A DNA stretch of 64,000 nucleotides, taken from the NCBI GenBank assembly GCA_035772405.1, contig JAYKKM010000121.1:434001-498000 (forward strand), written 5' to 3'. Positions 40,403 through 53,564 of this stretch are shown in pieces (position 1 is the first letter of the stretch; every line of letters begins with the position of its first letter). The DNA comes from Chrysogorgia sp. JL179-B06 (lineage: Eukaryota; Cnidaria; Anthozoa; Scleralcyonacea; Chrysogorgiidae). Position numbers and translations under genes: made by a program. The notes beneath the pieces are model-generated. The model searched no databases, was not told where the DNA came from, and saw nothing but the letters and a program-made list of their open reading frames with translations.

Positions 40403-42529
40403 CTTCTATGGTTTATAGACAGTACAGTATGTGCTATTAACAGTGGTGTAATGTCCAGTAATTATATTGGAGATTTATACACAGAAGAATTAGCCTGAAC
40501 ATTATACTGTAGTTCTATTATCTTTTATTTACAAGGCATGAAATTGATGTCCATGGGCATACATATACCACTTGTATCAGCTCAGAAACAGATGATCATG
40601 GTTATTACAAGTGCCAGATGCAATGTGGCTATGTGTTCAACACCAAATCTTCAAGAAACAGGTTAGAATTAGACAAGGGATTTTTAATTATTCTGTGCAC
40701 TAATTCACAAGCTAATTTAGACAGCTTTTACTATTATATTGTGCACATGTTTATTTAAATTGCTTGTTGTAAGAAGGTACATTAGTTGTGATATTCAATA
40801 TACAGTGTTATTTAAACTCCCATACACGTGTGCAGTATATATTATCCCACATACTAGTATCAATGGGTTAACTACATGTATAATTAATAAAATTTTGTAA
40901 AAGCTGGAGAAGACCAATGATTTTAACCAATTCTTGACAAGGACGGGTTCTTCCATATGCTGGATGAAATTGCCTGGTGTTAGCCATGGTAATTAGCAAT
41001 TGCTATTGTTGGTTTCCTTGCATTGAACTTATTTATTATTATAATGTATAAATTGATGTGGTGTCCAGCTTAGTCTGGTGGGTTTTGAATTAGGAAAATA
41101 TGAGAAAATAAAGCAGTAATAATGGCATTCAGAACAAAAAAATATTTTAAGAGGGTTAAAATAGATGATCAAGGCAAAAAAGTTAAATAAATTAAAAATA
41201 CAGTAATCTGGTGTAAGAATGATGGGTTAATACAAACTGCATTGGTTTTAGTGAGTGCTTTTTTTTGTACAGGCATCAGAAATCACAGCATCGTGACATA
41301 ACCATAGCTAACCCAGACGAAAATGAGCATGAGTCTTCCACAGAGAAAGAGTCAGCTGACTACCTGTTTAATTATCACAACTCTAAATTGTTATATGGGT
41401 TAGTGTTCATGGAGTTCAATGATTGCATAAAGGAAGGTGATGGGGAAAGGTTATGTGAATTGTATAAACTGTGTCTTCTGTTGTACAAAAGTAGTGGACA
41501 TACTAAATACAGTTATATTATCCTGCATCACCTTGTTAAGCTCACCGGCATGTCATCCCCATTTGAAGCACATCGATTAAAGTGGAATCGTTTTTTTAAT
41601 AAGCATGGTGGAAATGGGAGAAATATCCCTATGGATCTTAGGAAGGAGCAACTAAATAAAGTCCTTAAAACATTGTGGAGATCTTTGGGATCAAACATAA
41701 ATGAGAGCAGTGCTTCTAGAGTTGCAAACACCCTTGAACTAATGGAGCAGATAATGGACAAAATTGATCAAGACTGCAAATACAAAGCAAGGCAAGAGAA
41801 ATATCCCTAATAAAGAAGCTGCAGTAGTCCAAGTATCATCTGATCTAACATCAAAAAAAGTATTCAAACACACTCCAGGAAGACAAGGCCATCCATCATT
41901 TTCAAAATTTAGAGGAGGTTTGTTTGGAAACCTGGATTATAAAAGTTTGCACAAATGGATGACTGAGCATATTCAACTGTGGGCATCAATTTATGAGAAA
42001 TGAGTTGTATGCTACGCTTTTGATGGAGAATTCAAATTGAAGATCACTTTTTAAATGCATATATATATATATATACACAGTACAGTACCTTTATTGTATT
42101 TTCTTATAATATAATATAATGGTTCATGTTGGTATTGTTTAAAGGGCAGTGTCATGAGTTCACAACTTGAAAAATTCAGGCTGAACTTTTCAAGTTTGTA
42201 TTTCCATTCATCATGCCAGTGCTGATACAAGCCATTTCTCACCTACTATACAGTATGTATTCGAAAAGCACTTTTTCGGTAATATTTTTTTATTAAGCCT
42301 TCCCAGTCCTATATGATGCCATATTTTAAATAAAACTTGAGACATGTGCATTTCATGACACTGCCCCTTTAACCCCAGTACATAAATTAGATCCATATTA
42401 ATAATTATCATAATATTGATGATTTAATTACATTTTATGAACCAAACTGAATCTCTTCATTTTACATTTGTATACAGTGTATAGTCTTATTATACATTAA
42501 TATCATGTTATACATTATTTTATGAACAC

Positions 42530-44987
42530 TTAAAACTGTAACAGTAAGTCTTCATCACCACTGTCAGACCCTGAGGATGATGTGTAATGTCCTGTATATG
42601 AAACTGACCAAAAAGGAGTTTTCTCTACTAAACTATCAATAATTGCAAGCTCTCTCAATAAAGGAAGTGTGGATATGTCATTAAATATATCATTAAAAAT
42701 CTCTAAAATATTTAAGGCACGTTTTAAAGAAATTGGATAATTAATCACTATATATTCTACAATGAAGATTTTTTGACAGTCTTTTACAATATCACTTATA
42801 AGTTCCTTATAAAATTTCACTTCTGACTCATCTCCTGTGTTGACAATTCCCCAAAATAACTCAGTAAGGGCACATTCAAGATCTTCTCGATCATTATCTG
42901 AAACAGACCTTAAATTAGGAGAATAAACCAACTCAATTTCCATTGGCGTAGCTTCAAATGGTAGAGCTTCTGACGAACAACAGATACTGCATCCACAAGT
43001 ACTCTTGCAAACTGAGCAACAATCATGTGGTGGTTCCAAAGGTTTAATATGGCTGTCAAATGGGCGTAGACTGGCAACTCTATAACATTCAACTGATTTC
43101 ACAAAAAGTTTAACATCATCCTCGCAATGACTAAGTTGTTGTCCATGAAAAATTGTCACAGCATTAGACTGTTTCCCATCTCTCCCTGCCCTACCAATTT
43201 CCTGGTGATAATCCAGTAGTGTTCTTGGTGCGCCCCAATTAATAACATACCGGATGTCTGGAAAATTTACTCCCATACTAAGAGCAGTGGTGGCTATTAT
43301 AATTCTTTTGACAGAAGCTTGAACATTGTTCTTTAAGGAATCTACAATTCTCTGCTTTTGTTTTTCCCATGTTGCCGAATGATAAATGTCAATTAGACAG
43401 TTTTCTGCTACCTTTTCACCAGACTGACAGAAAGCATTGTCACCAAGCTTTAATAGTAGATAGTTGCCAACAGTTGCAATATCGTTCATGGTATTGCAGA
43501 AAATGAGACATTTAGGGGTATCAATACCTTTGATTTTCACAAGCTCAATTAACCAATTTAGCTGCAACAGCATTTGCTTCTTGGCACACTTCAATACTGT
43601 AATTCTAATATTTGGACGGTTTGGGCTGATAAAAATTTCAATACAAGATCTGAGTGACAAATTTTCGGATATTGCTGCAAATGTTGAATTGTCGGCTGTC
43701 CCAGTTAGAGCCAAAATTGGTGTTCCTAGAAAGGCAATGAGTCACATTCAGAACACTGGATACCTAGAGGTTTGTCTTTCATCATTTCACCTAAGAAGTT
43801 AACTGTTACCCTAACCCACCAAGGGGAGACAAAAATAAATCAAGATATAAACATACCCTCCTTGCACAACGATCTCAAAACTGCAAGATTCCCATAAGCT
43901 TTGCGGAAGGCTTTTGCATTGCCACGTGGTCCACTTTTCTTATCCCTATTTAATGTCATAATACCAGGTAATTTAATAATTGAACCAGAAAAACAGAATT
44001 GACAACAGTCTTGTGGGGATATATATGGAAGTGTGGAACAACTGCTCCATTCTGATATACAGGTATATACAGTACAGTATATACAGTATATATATATATA
44101 TGCTGGGCCCTGAGTAGGTATTGTCAGAGCAAACAGTTGTAATGAAATAAAATTGGTCAGGATAAACACTCCTATGCAGTTATTGGAGCTGGGCCCTCAT
44201 CTGAACACTAATATGCAGGATAGGGATCAAATTGTGCCTGAGAGCGAAAAGTATTTGGGCTCTAAGGCGGTTTTCTCATATTATGATACTGTATATAGGA
44301 ATTCGAGAGCTATATACACAAGCATATGTGGGCTAAGCAATGATAACTAAGGTTGGCTGTTCTTTATGAACGCATAATGAACATTGATGAATACATATTA
44401 TCGTAATAATAAAATATAGAATATTACCAAGGGGCTTGGTGCTATAATTGTCAATAGCTGTATGTATTGAGATGGCCTTTGTTGTAGAACAATTGTGCGA
44501 CTGAATACAGAGAACAACTGCTCTTTGATTAATTTGAGTTTGATTTGCAAAGTATGTTATTTTCAGTAAATACTAAATATAGTCTCGATAATATCAATAT
44601 AAAATACCTTATTCCAGTCCATGTTTCAATGGTGTGTGATTCATCAACAACCAACAGTTCAACATTGTTGTGTAACGGATGTGAACTGTCTTTCAGCCGA
44701 TTTCTAAACGTAGAAGATTGAACATCTTCTGCCGTAGCAAAAATAAGTTGAGGCCATTTATCAAACGTCTGGTCCAACATTTCGTCCTTGTAACTTTTAC
44801 CAAATCCAGTCGGAAGCACTGCCAAAACGTCCTTTGATTGGAGTAAGGAAGTTATCGCTAACTTCTGTTTATCCTTCAATGTAAAACGCTGTTGGATGCT
44901 CTGTAGTAAATGTTCAGTTACATCGTCAAGTAACGAATTGAAATGACTTGCAGCCATTGTCGCCATGCTAGACTGTGGTCGAATCAA
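42530..44987 (-). CDS. RecQ-like ATP-dependent DNA helicase, three visible exons
   Basis: Exons 44608-44987, 43857-43945 and 42530-43725 on minus, with GT/AG borders. Motifs: Walker A 'LPTGFGKS', DEAH-type 'VVDESHTIETW', 'LALTGTADNS' (motif III), 'QEIGRAGRDG' (motif VI) and a Cys-rich C-terminal part 'CCSVCKSTCGCSICC' that may bind zinc. About 115 residues between Walker A and DESH are shorter than usual, since no 'LMxDQ' segment is seen after 'GKS', so a small part may be lost. Otherwise open. Cellular RecQ unwinds DNA in repair; here it is convergent with DUF6589 and likely part of a mobile element. Confidence 0.7.
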
Positions 44988-45083
44988 TCGATCTACAGTG
45001 GTGTATCAAATTCCCGCGAAATATCGCATTACATTACCAATTAATATTGAATGGCGTGGTATATTATTGACAACCAATGGGAA

Positions 45084-45112
45084 TTACGCGTACGCTCCGT
45101 ACGCATAATTCG
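45084..45112. repeat. Short hairpin near the edge of the RecQ insertion
   Basis: AATTACGCGTACG and GTACGCATAATT are inverse, 4 bases apart. It lies between the RecQ gene and the polymerase break at about 45165, and may mark an element end. Confidence 0.35.
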
Positions 45113-45164
45113 AAAAATATACTGTTACAGTAGCAGGCGCTCCCTCAGCTTTCTTGCTTTAGTC

Positions 45165-48100
45165 TTAAAAAATAATTGACATACAGTATTCACTAAATAA
45201 ATCATCAGAGGTCTCTGCAAAATGCCAGACCTCGTGAATTTCTAAAATTTTATAACCTTTCCCGACCGCCTTCGACACTTCGATAGTTGTAAAAGTACCC
45301 CAGAAAGAACGCTCCTCCACCGAATGCATGCATTCTTCAGAGTCTGTCATGACACATTGCTTGCACAAAGGAAAAAATAATTTACCTTTTACTCTGACAG
45401 GTAAAACTGGATGATATAAATTAGATGGCGCCAAAACTCTACATTTTACAAGACCGAAATAATTGAAAATGTCATCAAAGTTTTCACGGATAATTGTAGG
45501 ATGACCTATCGGGTACTTTTTTGTTTTGTTGACAAAAGGATACAGAGATGTAAAGTCAACATACTCGATAGTTTCATCTTGTTTTGCTTCACGAAATAAC
45601 TTTATACCATTTATCCTTCCTCCAAAAAAAGAAGATCGAGGCTGGAGGTCTGTGACAATGTCAAAAGTGTCCAGAAACTGTTGCATTTCGTCCGTTTCTC
45701 TAAGTTTCCTATAGTCATGCTCCCATATTGTTTTTACGTTGTAACCTAATTTCCGTATTCGTTGTTCTCGTATGGTATCGTCGTACACATCTTTCATCTT
45801 TCTCTCATTATGAAAGGGATGGTCCCCCCTAACGTCAAAGCATAAAGGGCACCTGTGGAACACACAACCATAATACTCGTATGCTGTGTTTGTTTGTTCA
45901 CAAAAACCGTCAACGTAGTAAGTTTTACCCCTTTCCGTGTCAACAATCGCCTTTTCATCACCATTACTAGTAGCATGTTTAATGGTTGAATTTGTTTGAA
46001 AAGCTACAAATTCTAACCATTCAATTGAACTTTCCGAATAGGGTTTATTACTTCCATGGTACATGTGTTTTGGTACAAAACCTATAGTGTCTTTCTTTAA
46101 ATATTTGGAACGATAAACAGCCATGACAGAAGCTGCAATCCTGCAGTAACGAAACGGATCAATTCCTGTTTCGCTCAAAAATTGATTTCTAAATTGCATA
46201 CAACATAAACGTAAAATAGTAACATCTTGCGAACAGCATTTGAATATTTCTTTTTGAAAATCAAAAATATAACTACTTTGGGACAAATTACTACGCCAGG
46301 TAATGAGGTCATTTCGAATCTCTTCTTCTTTTGTGTCAGGACTATAATCCTCAATATCTGGCAAAGGACCTATATAATTTTGGTTTTGGAGAGTGTTGAA
46401 TTTAAAAGGAAAGTCACCTTTGGAATACATAGATAAATCTAAACCAAACGTCTTAGGAAATTTATAAAGAGGCATTTGCAGAAAGTTCAGTGAATCAGTA
46501 AGTCGAATCTGATAATCTTAATAGAAGTTGCATGATATTTTGTCCTGAGTGAATAACGTTCATGTCGGCAGTAGGTCTGTTTTGTATAAGCCACCTCTGA
46601 ATAAGGACCGCGTCAAAACCTTTAGCGTTATGTGCGATAGCTGTGAAACCTTTGTGTTCCATCGAAAATAGAAACTCACAAAACTCGTTTAGCGCATCGT
46701 ACCCCTTAAACACAAACTCAGTTCCGTCACCATACTGAGCTACAGCAAAATTCACAATATGTTCCCCCGTTGAAAAGTCTGTCTCGAAGTCATAAAAAAA
46801 TAGTTTGTCGTTAGGCTTTTTTGGCGGTTTAGGTTGCATGTAACATAAATGATCAGACAACACATACTCTTTACAAATATGACATACATGTTCACCACAT
46901 CGATGGTCGTCTTGTCGTTCTCGGTCAACAGTTGATGAACACGTTTGACATTGAAACGATGTCTCGCATTTCGAAGGAAGATCAACCCCCTTTGACGTGC
47001 GAGATTTTTTGTGATGATCGAAACATGCCTTAGAGCGACACGTTTTCAAACAATCAGAACATGTGCATTTTTCAGAAGAAATCCAAAGACATTCCTTGCG
47101 CAAGCAGGTGTGGCATGGGTCTGAACAAGGATGCGAAAAATAATCCTGATAAAATAACCTACATTTTTTACAGTAAAATCGTTTGCCGTGGAAAGCTGGG
47201 AGTTTCTTCGGATTAATAACGTTATAGTGGTCACCATGCTTGTAAAAAACAAGTTTCCTTTCTCACCTGGGACCTTCGTAAATGCTTGTATTTCTAGCAT
47301 TAAAATCGATAATAGTAATCTGGTAATCCGTCAAGACCCCTTGGAACTTCGACACTTCCCGAAGACCGCAAGGACCAGACGAAATATTTGCTTTTTTATA
47401 TAAATCCTAACTCTTTCCCTACGGGCGCAGTTAAAATGGGTCACTGAAGACCCGCAAAGTCGTCAATCGAAAAACACGGCACACGGTAACGCAAGATTAA
47501 AAATTGAAATTCGACAAGCGCCAGGAACATGAAATCCACGCACACGCACACGCCAAGTTTGATTTGATTTCATAAACAACTCTGCGATTGGTGGCATTTT
47601 GAGTTTTCAAGATGCTACGTGAGCGTGCAAGATGGCCTTTTCTATCAAAATGTAAATTTTTCAACCTGATTTATGATAATTAATGCTAATTTATATTAAC
47701 ATAATGTGTTTTGTTCGGGAAATTTAAAAGAACAAGTAAAAGCCGGTTTATTGGGCTTCCAGAAAATGTATAGCTTTCGCAACAGTTATGGTTATTTCAA
47801 GAGATATCAATAGAACAACGTGGTCGTTCAATTTTTGATGTTTTTCAGGGTAAATTGAAAATAATCGAAGAAAAAGCGTGAAAGGAAAAGCAGTTTATTA
47901 TCTGTTGAATTGAAAATAATCAAAGTAAATACAGTTTAACAAAGCAAAAAAATGGTCAGTGACAAAAAATGAACCCCCTTCTCTGCTCCCCCCTACCCCC
48001 CTCAATGAGAGGAATTATGTAAGGGTTACCCGAAGCAGAGTCTCTGCAGAGATCCCACCCGCACCGGTCCACCCGCACGGGAGCTCATACTTTTAAATAT

Positions 48101-51100
48101 ATACGCAAGCTATCTATACACTACAAACACAATACGTTCTATGCATGTGGGTCAAAAAGGTCAAAATTCACCGTGTTTAGAAATGTAGGAAATAATTCAC
48201 CAAATGTGTTAAAAATTTGATATGTGTGTTGTTTAGCCGACTTATAACGATGATGAAAAATTCAGGCGAAAATATAAAATTGATCGATGCGAAAAAATAT
48301 CGACCATTGTATATTAACTCTTTCCCTACGGGCGCAGTTAAAATGGGTCACTGAAGACCCGCAAGTCGTCAATCGAAAAACACGGCACACGGTAACGCAA
48401 GATTAAAAATTGAAATTCGACAAGCGCCAGGAACATGAAATCCACGCACACGCCAAGTTTGATTTGATTTCATAAACAACTCTGCGATTGGTGGCATTTT
48501 GAGTTTTCAAGATGCTACGTGAGCGTGCAAGATGGCCTTTTCTATCAAAATGTAAATTTTTCAACCTGATTTATGATAATTAATGCTAATTTATATTAAC
48601 ATAATGTGTTTTGTTCGGGAAATTTAAAAGAACAAGTAAAAGCCGGTTTATTGGGCTTCCAGAAAATGTATAGCTTTCGCAACAGTTATGGTTATTTCAA
48701 GAGATATCAATAGAACAACGTGGTCGTTCAATTTTTGATGTTTTTCAGGGTAAATTGAAAATAATCGAAGAAAAAGCGTGAAAGGAAAAGCAGTTTATTA
48801 TCTGTTGAATTGAAAATAATCAAAGTAAATACAGTTTAACAAAGCAAAAAAATGGTCAGTGACAAAAAATGAACCCCCTTCTCTGCTCCCCCCTACCCCC
48901 CTCAATGAGAGGAATTATGTAAGGGTTACCCGAAGCAGAGTCTCTGCAGAGATCCCACCCGCACCGGTCCACCCGCACGGGAGCTCATACTTTTAAATAT
49001 ATACGCAAGCTATCTATACACTACAAACACAATACGTTCTATGCATGTGGGTCAAAAAGGTCAAAATTCACCGTGTTTAGAAATGTAGGAAATAATTCAC
49101 CAAATGTGTTAAAAATTTGATATGTGTGTTGTTTAGCCGACTTATAACGATGATGAAAAATTCAGGCGAAAATATAAAATTGATCGATGCGAAAAAATAT
49201 CGACCATTGTATATTAACTCTTTCCCTACGGGCGCAGTTAAAATGGGTCACTGAAGACCCGCAAGTCGTCAATCGAAAAACACGGCACACGGTAACGCAA
49301 GATTAAAAATTGAAATTCGACAAGCGCCAGGAACATGAAATCCACGCACACGCCAAGTTTGATTTGATTTCATAAACAACTCTGCGATTGGTGGCATTTT
49401 GAGTTTTCAAGATGCTACGTGAGCGTGCAAGATGGCCTTTTCTATCAAAATGTAAATTTTTCAACCTGATTTATGATAATTAATGCTAATTTATATTAAC
49501 ATAATGTGTTTTGTTCGGGAAATTTAAAAGAACAAGTAAAAGCCGGTTTATTGGGCTTCCAGAAAATGTATAGCTTTCGCAACAGTTATGGTTATTTCAA
49601 GAGATATCAATAGAACAACGTGGTCGTTCAATTTTTGATGTTTTTCAGGGTAAATTGAAAATAATCGAAGAAAAAGCGTGAAAGGAAAAGCAGTTTATTA
49701 TCTGTTGAATTGAAAATAATCAAAGTAAATACAGTTTAACAAAGCAAAAAAATGGTCAGTGACAAAAAATGAACCCCCTTCTCTGCTCCCCCCTACCCCC
49801 CTCAATGAGAGGAATTATGTAAGGGTTACCCGAAGCAGAGTCTCTGCAGAGATCCCACCCGCACCGGTCCACCCGCACGGGAGCTCATACTTTTAAATAT
49901 ATACGCAAGCTATCTATACACTACAAACACAATACGTTCTATGCATGTGGGTCAAAAAGGTCAAAATTCACCGTGTTTAGAAATGTAGGAAATAATTCAC
50001 CAAATGTGTTAAAAATTTGATATGTGTGTTGTTTAGCCGACTTATAACGATGATGAAAAATTCAGGCGAAAATATAAAATTGATCGATGCGAAAAAATAT
50101 CGACCATTGTATATTAACTCTTTCCCTACGGGCGCAGTTAAAATGGGTCACTGAAGACCCGCAAGTCGTCAATCGAAAAACACGGCACACGGTAACGCAA
50201 GATTAAAAATTGAAATTCGACAAGCGCCAGGAACATGAAATCCACGCACACGCCAAGTTTGATTTGATTTCATAAACAACTCTGCGATTGGTGGCATTTT
50301 GAGTTTTCAAGATGCTACGTGAGCGTGCAAGATGGCCTTTTCTATCAAAATGTAAATTTTTCAACCTGATTTATGATAATTAATGCTAATTTATATTAAC
50401 ATAATGTGTTTTGTTCGGGAAATTTAAAAGAACAAGTAAAAGCCGGTTTATTGGGCTTCCAGAAAATGTATAGCTTTCGCAACAGTTATGGTTATTTCAA
50501 GAGATATCAATAGAACAACGTGGTCGTTCAATTTTTGATGTTTTTCAGGGTAAATTGAAAATAATCGAAGAAAAAGCGTGAAAGGAAAAGCAGTTTATTA
50601 TCTGTTGAATTGAAAATAATCAAAGTAAATACAGTTTAACAAAGCAAAAAAATGGTCAGTGACAAAAAATGAACCCCCTTCTCTGCTCCCCCCTACCCCC
50701 CTCAATGAGAGGAATTATGTAAGGGTTACCCGAAGCAGAGTCTCTGCAGAGATCCCACCCGCACCGGTCCACCCGCACGGGAGCTCATACTTTTAAATAT
50801 ATACGCAAGCTATCTATACACTACAAACACAATACGTTCTATGCATGTGGGTCAAAAAGGTCAAAATTCACCGTGTTTAGAAATGTAGGAAATAATTCAC
50901 CAAATGTGTTAAAAATTTGATATGTGTGTTGTTTAGCCGACTTATAACGATGAAAAATTCAGGCGAAAATATAAAATTGATCGATGCGAAAAAATATCGA
51001 CCATTGTATATTAACTCTTTCCCTACGGGCGCAGTTAAAATGGGTCACTGAAGACCCGCAAGTCGTCAATCGAAAAACACGGCACACGGTAACGCAAGAT

Positions 51101-53275
51101 TAAAAATTGAAATTCGACAAGCGCCAGGAACATGAAATCCACGCACACGCCAAGTTTGATTTGATTTCATAAACAACTCTGCGATTGGTGGCATTTTGAG
51201 TTTTCAAGATGCTACGTGAGCGTGCAAGATGGCCTTTTCTATCAAAATGTAAATTTTTCAACCTGATTTATGATAATTAATGCTAATTTATATTAACATA
51301 ATGTGTTTTGTTCGGGAAATTTAAAAGAACAAGTAAAAGCCGGTTTATTGGGCTTCCAGAAAATGTATAGCTTTCGCAACAGTTATGGTTATTTCAAGAG
51401 ATATCAATAGAACAACGTGGTCGTTCAATTTTTGATGTTTTTCAGGGTAAATTGAAAATAATCGAAGAAAAAGCGTGAAAGGAAAAGCAGTTTATTATCT
51501 GTTGAATTGAAAATAATCAAAGTAAATACAGTTTAACAAAGCAAAAAAATGGTCAGTGACAAAAAATGAACCCCCTTCTCTGCTCCCCCCTACCCCCCTC
51601 AATGAGAGGAATTATGTAAGGGTTACCCGAAGCAGAGTCTCTGCAGAGATCCCACCCGCACCGGTCCACCCGCACGGGAGCTCATACTTTTAAATATATA
51701 CGCAAGCTATCTATACACTACAAACACAATACGTTCTATGCATGTGGGTCAAAAAGGTCAAAATTCACCGTGTTTAGAAATGTAGGAAATAATTCACCAA
51801 ATGTGTTAAAAATTTGATATGTGTGTTGTTTAGCCGACTTATAACGATGAAAAATTCAGGCGAAAATATAAAATTGATCGATGCGAAAAAATATCGACCA
51901 TTGTATATTAACTCTTTCCCTACGGGCGCAGTTAAAATGGGTCACTGAAGACCCGCAAGTCGTCAATCGAAAAACACGGCACACGGTAACGCAAGATTAA
52001 AAATTGAAATTCGACAAGCGCCAGGAACATGAAATCCACGCACACGCCAAGTTTGATTTGATTTCATAAACAACTCTGCGATTGGTGGCATTTTGAGTTT
52101 TCAAGATGCTACGTGGGCGTGCAAGATGGCCTTTTCTATCAAAATGTAAATTTTTCAACCTGATTTATGATAATTAATGCTAATTTATATTAACATAATG
52201 TGTTTTGTTCGGGAAATTTAAAAGAACAAGTAAAAGCCGGTTTATTGGGCTTCCAGAAAATGTATAGCTTTCGCAACAGTTATGGTTATTTCAAGAGATA
52301 TCAATAGAACAACGTGGTCGTTCAATTTTTGATGTTTTTCAGCCGTAAGGAAAGAGTTAATGCTAGCTTTTTCTGAATTAACCTACCGAATTTAATTTGT
52401 CTTAACTTTGGATGATTATCTGCCAACGCCTGTGCGACAATTAAAGCTCTCCCACAACACAAATTACCTTTATTCCTAATAGTAGTTATAGATCTTTTAA
52501 CTGAAGTGTCTTTTGAATAATCTAAAACTTTAAGAGCGATCTGATTTTTTACTCTACCGGACCCGGTCGGCTGTTTCACGGCTACCACATCGATCACGAA
52601 GGATTGGTCTAAGGGAATGTTTTCGTTGCTTTGTATCACTTTGGTGATCTCCGCCAACACTTTATTCGCGGTCATCTGAATGGCGGGAACAAGTTGCGTA
52701 CTCAGGGGTGCCTTCAACGCGTCCGACTTTATCATGATGCGCATTTTGTCTTCGAGAGGTGCTTGCAAGCTGCACTCGTCTTTTACCACATACACTAAGA
52801 ACAATTTTACGCTTTCTTGGTATATTATAATACATTTAAATATAGTCACTGTACCTTGTCTATTACGTCTGCGAACAATCCTGTGAGTTCCTTCATAATG
52901 TCTTTAACGTTCAGGGTCTGACCATGCTGTGGTCGGTCCATCGTAGCTCGGTAGACGCATGAAGTGACCCCAAACTTCTTTACAAAACGTTCGGACACCT
53001 TTTCCATATTAAAGTTCAATTCGACAGTATCATGCACCTTTGCCGTCTCTTGTCTTTGACGAATCATCTCGTCGCGTCGGTCCAAGTACTTCAAACCCTT
53101 GCTTACCAACTTGGCCGACTTGGTCTGCCAAGACAAAATCTTAACCATGTCAGGGTTTCGCGTTCGAATTTCCTTGTCCAATTTTTTGAGAAGACGGTTA
53201 GCCTTTTTGTTACTCCTAACCGCTTTTGAGCGAAGACGCTCACAACGATCTGCAATGTTGTTTGTAGAATTCATA
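45165..53275 (-). pseudogene. Protein-primed DNA polymerase B of the second Polinton, interrupted and 3' truncated
   Basis: N-terminal part (52846-53275 and 52358-52849) has 'EITKVIQSNENIPLDQ' and 'LCCGRALIVAQALAD', typical of Polinton polymerase. A repeat array (47409-52344) then interrupts. The gene resumes at about 47390 with a Cys-rich zinc region, exonuclease I 'FFYDFETD', exonuclease II 'IAHNAKGFDAVLI', a frameshift near 46500, and polymerase motif A 'VDFTSLYPFVNK'. It breaks off at 45165, so motifs B and C are missing. A short insertion or intron near 52850 separates the first two parts. The protein would copy the element from a terminal protein primer. Confidence 0.8.
47409..52362. 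repeat. Array of about 900 bp tandem repeats bounded by TTAA and inverted ends
   Basis: Units begin CTCTTTCCCTACGGGCGCAG at 47411, 48318, 49218, 50118, 51015 and 51912, so spacings are 907, 900, 900, 897 and 897. Five are full; the sixth stops after about 430 bases and is followed by CCGTAAGGAAAGAGTTAA (52345-52362), the near inverse of the first bases. Internal units start with TTAA; the outer left flank reads CTAA. Units are almost identical apart from small indels (an added CACGCA-type 6-mer and one A in unit 1, loss of GAT in the last units). No long ORF. A piggyBac-like non-autonomous element that amplified internally would explain it. Confidence 0.85.
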
Positions 53276-53564
53276 ATTGACTTTTTAAGAAAGTTGACTT
53301 TGAAAATTGTCTTAAAATATAGGGAGAACTGTACAAGACCGCTAAATAGCAAATAGTGTTGAGGTCAAGTGTCAATACTCCATATATAATAGCGTGTCAT
53401 CAACCGCAGGTCATTAAAACCAGACAAACAGGTTTAAATTCAAGTTATTTTTATTTGTGACATAAAAAAGACAGGTAAACTGATTAAAACTATAAAATAA
53501 AGAATGGTAGATAATTAATATTGTCACGCAATCTTACTGTTCAGAAAAATATTATATAATGTCA

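Larger units (their letters stand above)
35470..42003 (+). pseudogene. DUF6589-family protein with a C2H2 finger, multi-exon
   Basis: Exons inferred from GT/AG sites: 35470-35806 (with 'VGDNIDMEIRARVQYK', the DUF6589 start), about 38362-38620, 39452-39653, 39976 to about 40165, 40536-40661 and 41273-42003. The last contains 'GLVFMEFNDCIKEGDG', 'KSSGHTKYS' and 'NGRNIPMDLRKEQLN', a strong DUF6589 signature. A C2H2 finger (CQMQC ... HQKSQH) is split between the fifth and sixth exons. A one-base frameshift near 41790 precedes the last 70 codons ('PGRQGHPSFSKF'). The role of the family is not established; copy number and company suggest a transposon protein. The first exons upstream of 35470 were not found. 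Confidence 0.65.
34600..45160. mobile_element. Candidate DUF6589 + RecQ-like helicase element (ends not defined)
   Basis: Two intron-containing genes face each other: a DUF6589 protein on plus (35470-42003) and a RecQ-like helicase on minus (42530-44987). Both families are found in many copies in aquatic invertebrates. Polymerase sequence stops at about 45165 on the right, so the insertion edge is near there. I could not identify terminal repeats or a target duplication. Confidence 0.45.

Noticed and set aside
47409..52362. CRISPR-like array
   Set aside because: Units are about 900 bases, nearly identical throughout with no variable spacers; they are tandem repeats within a eukaryotic element.
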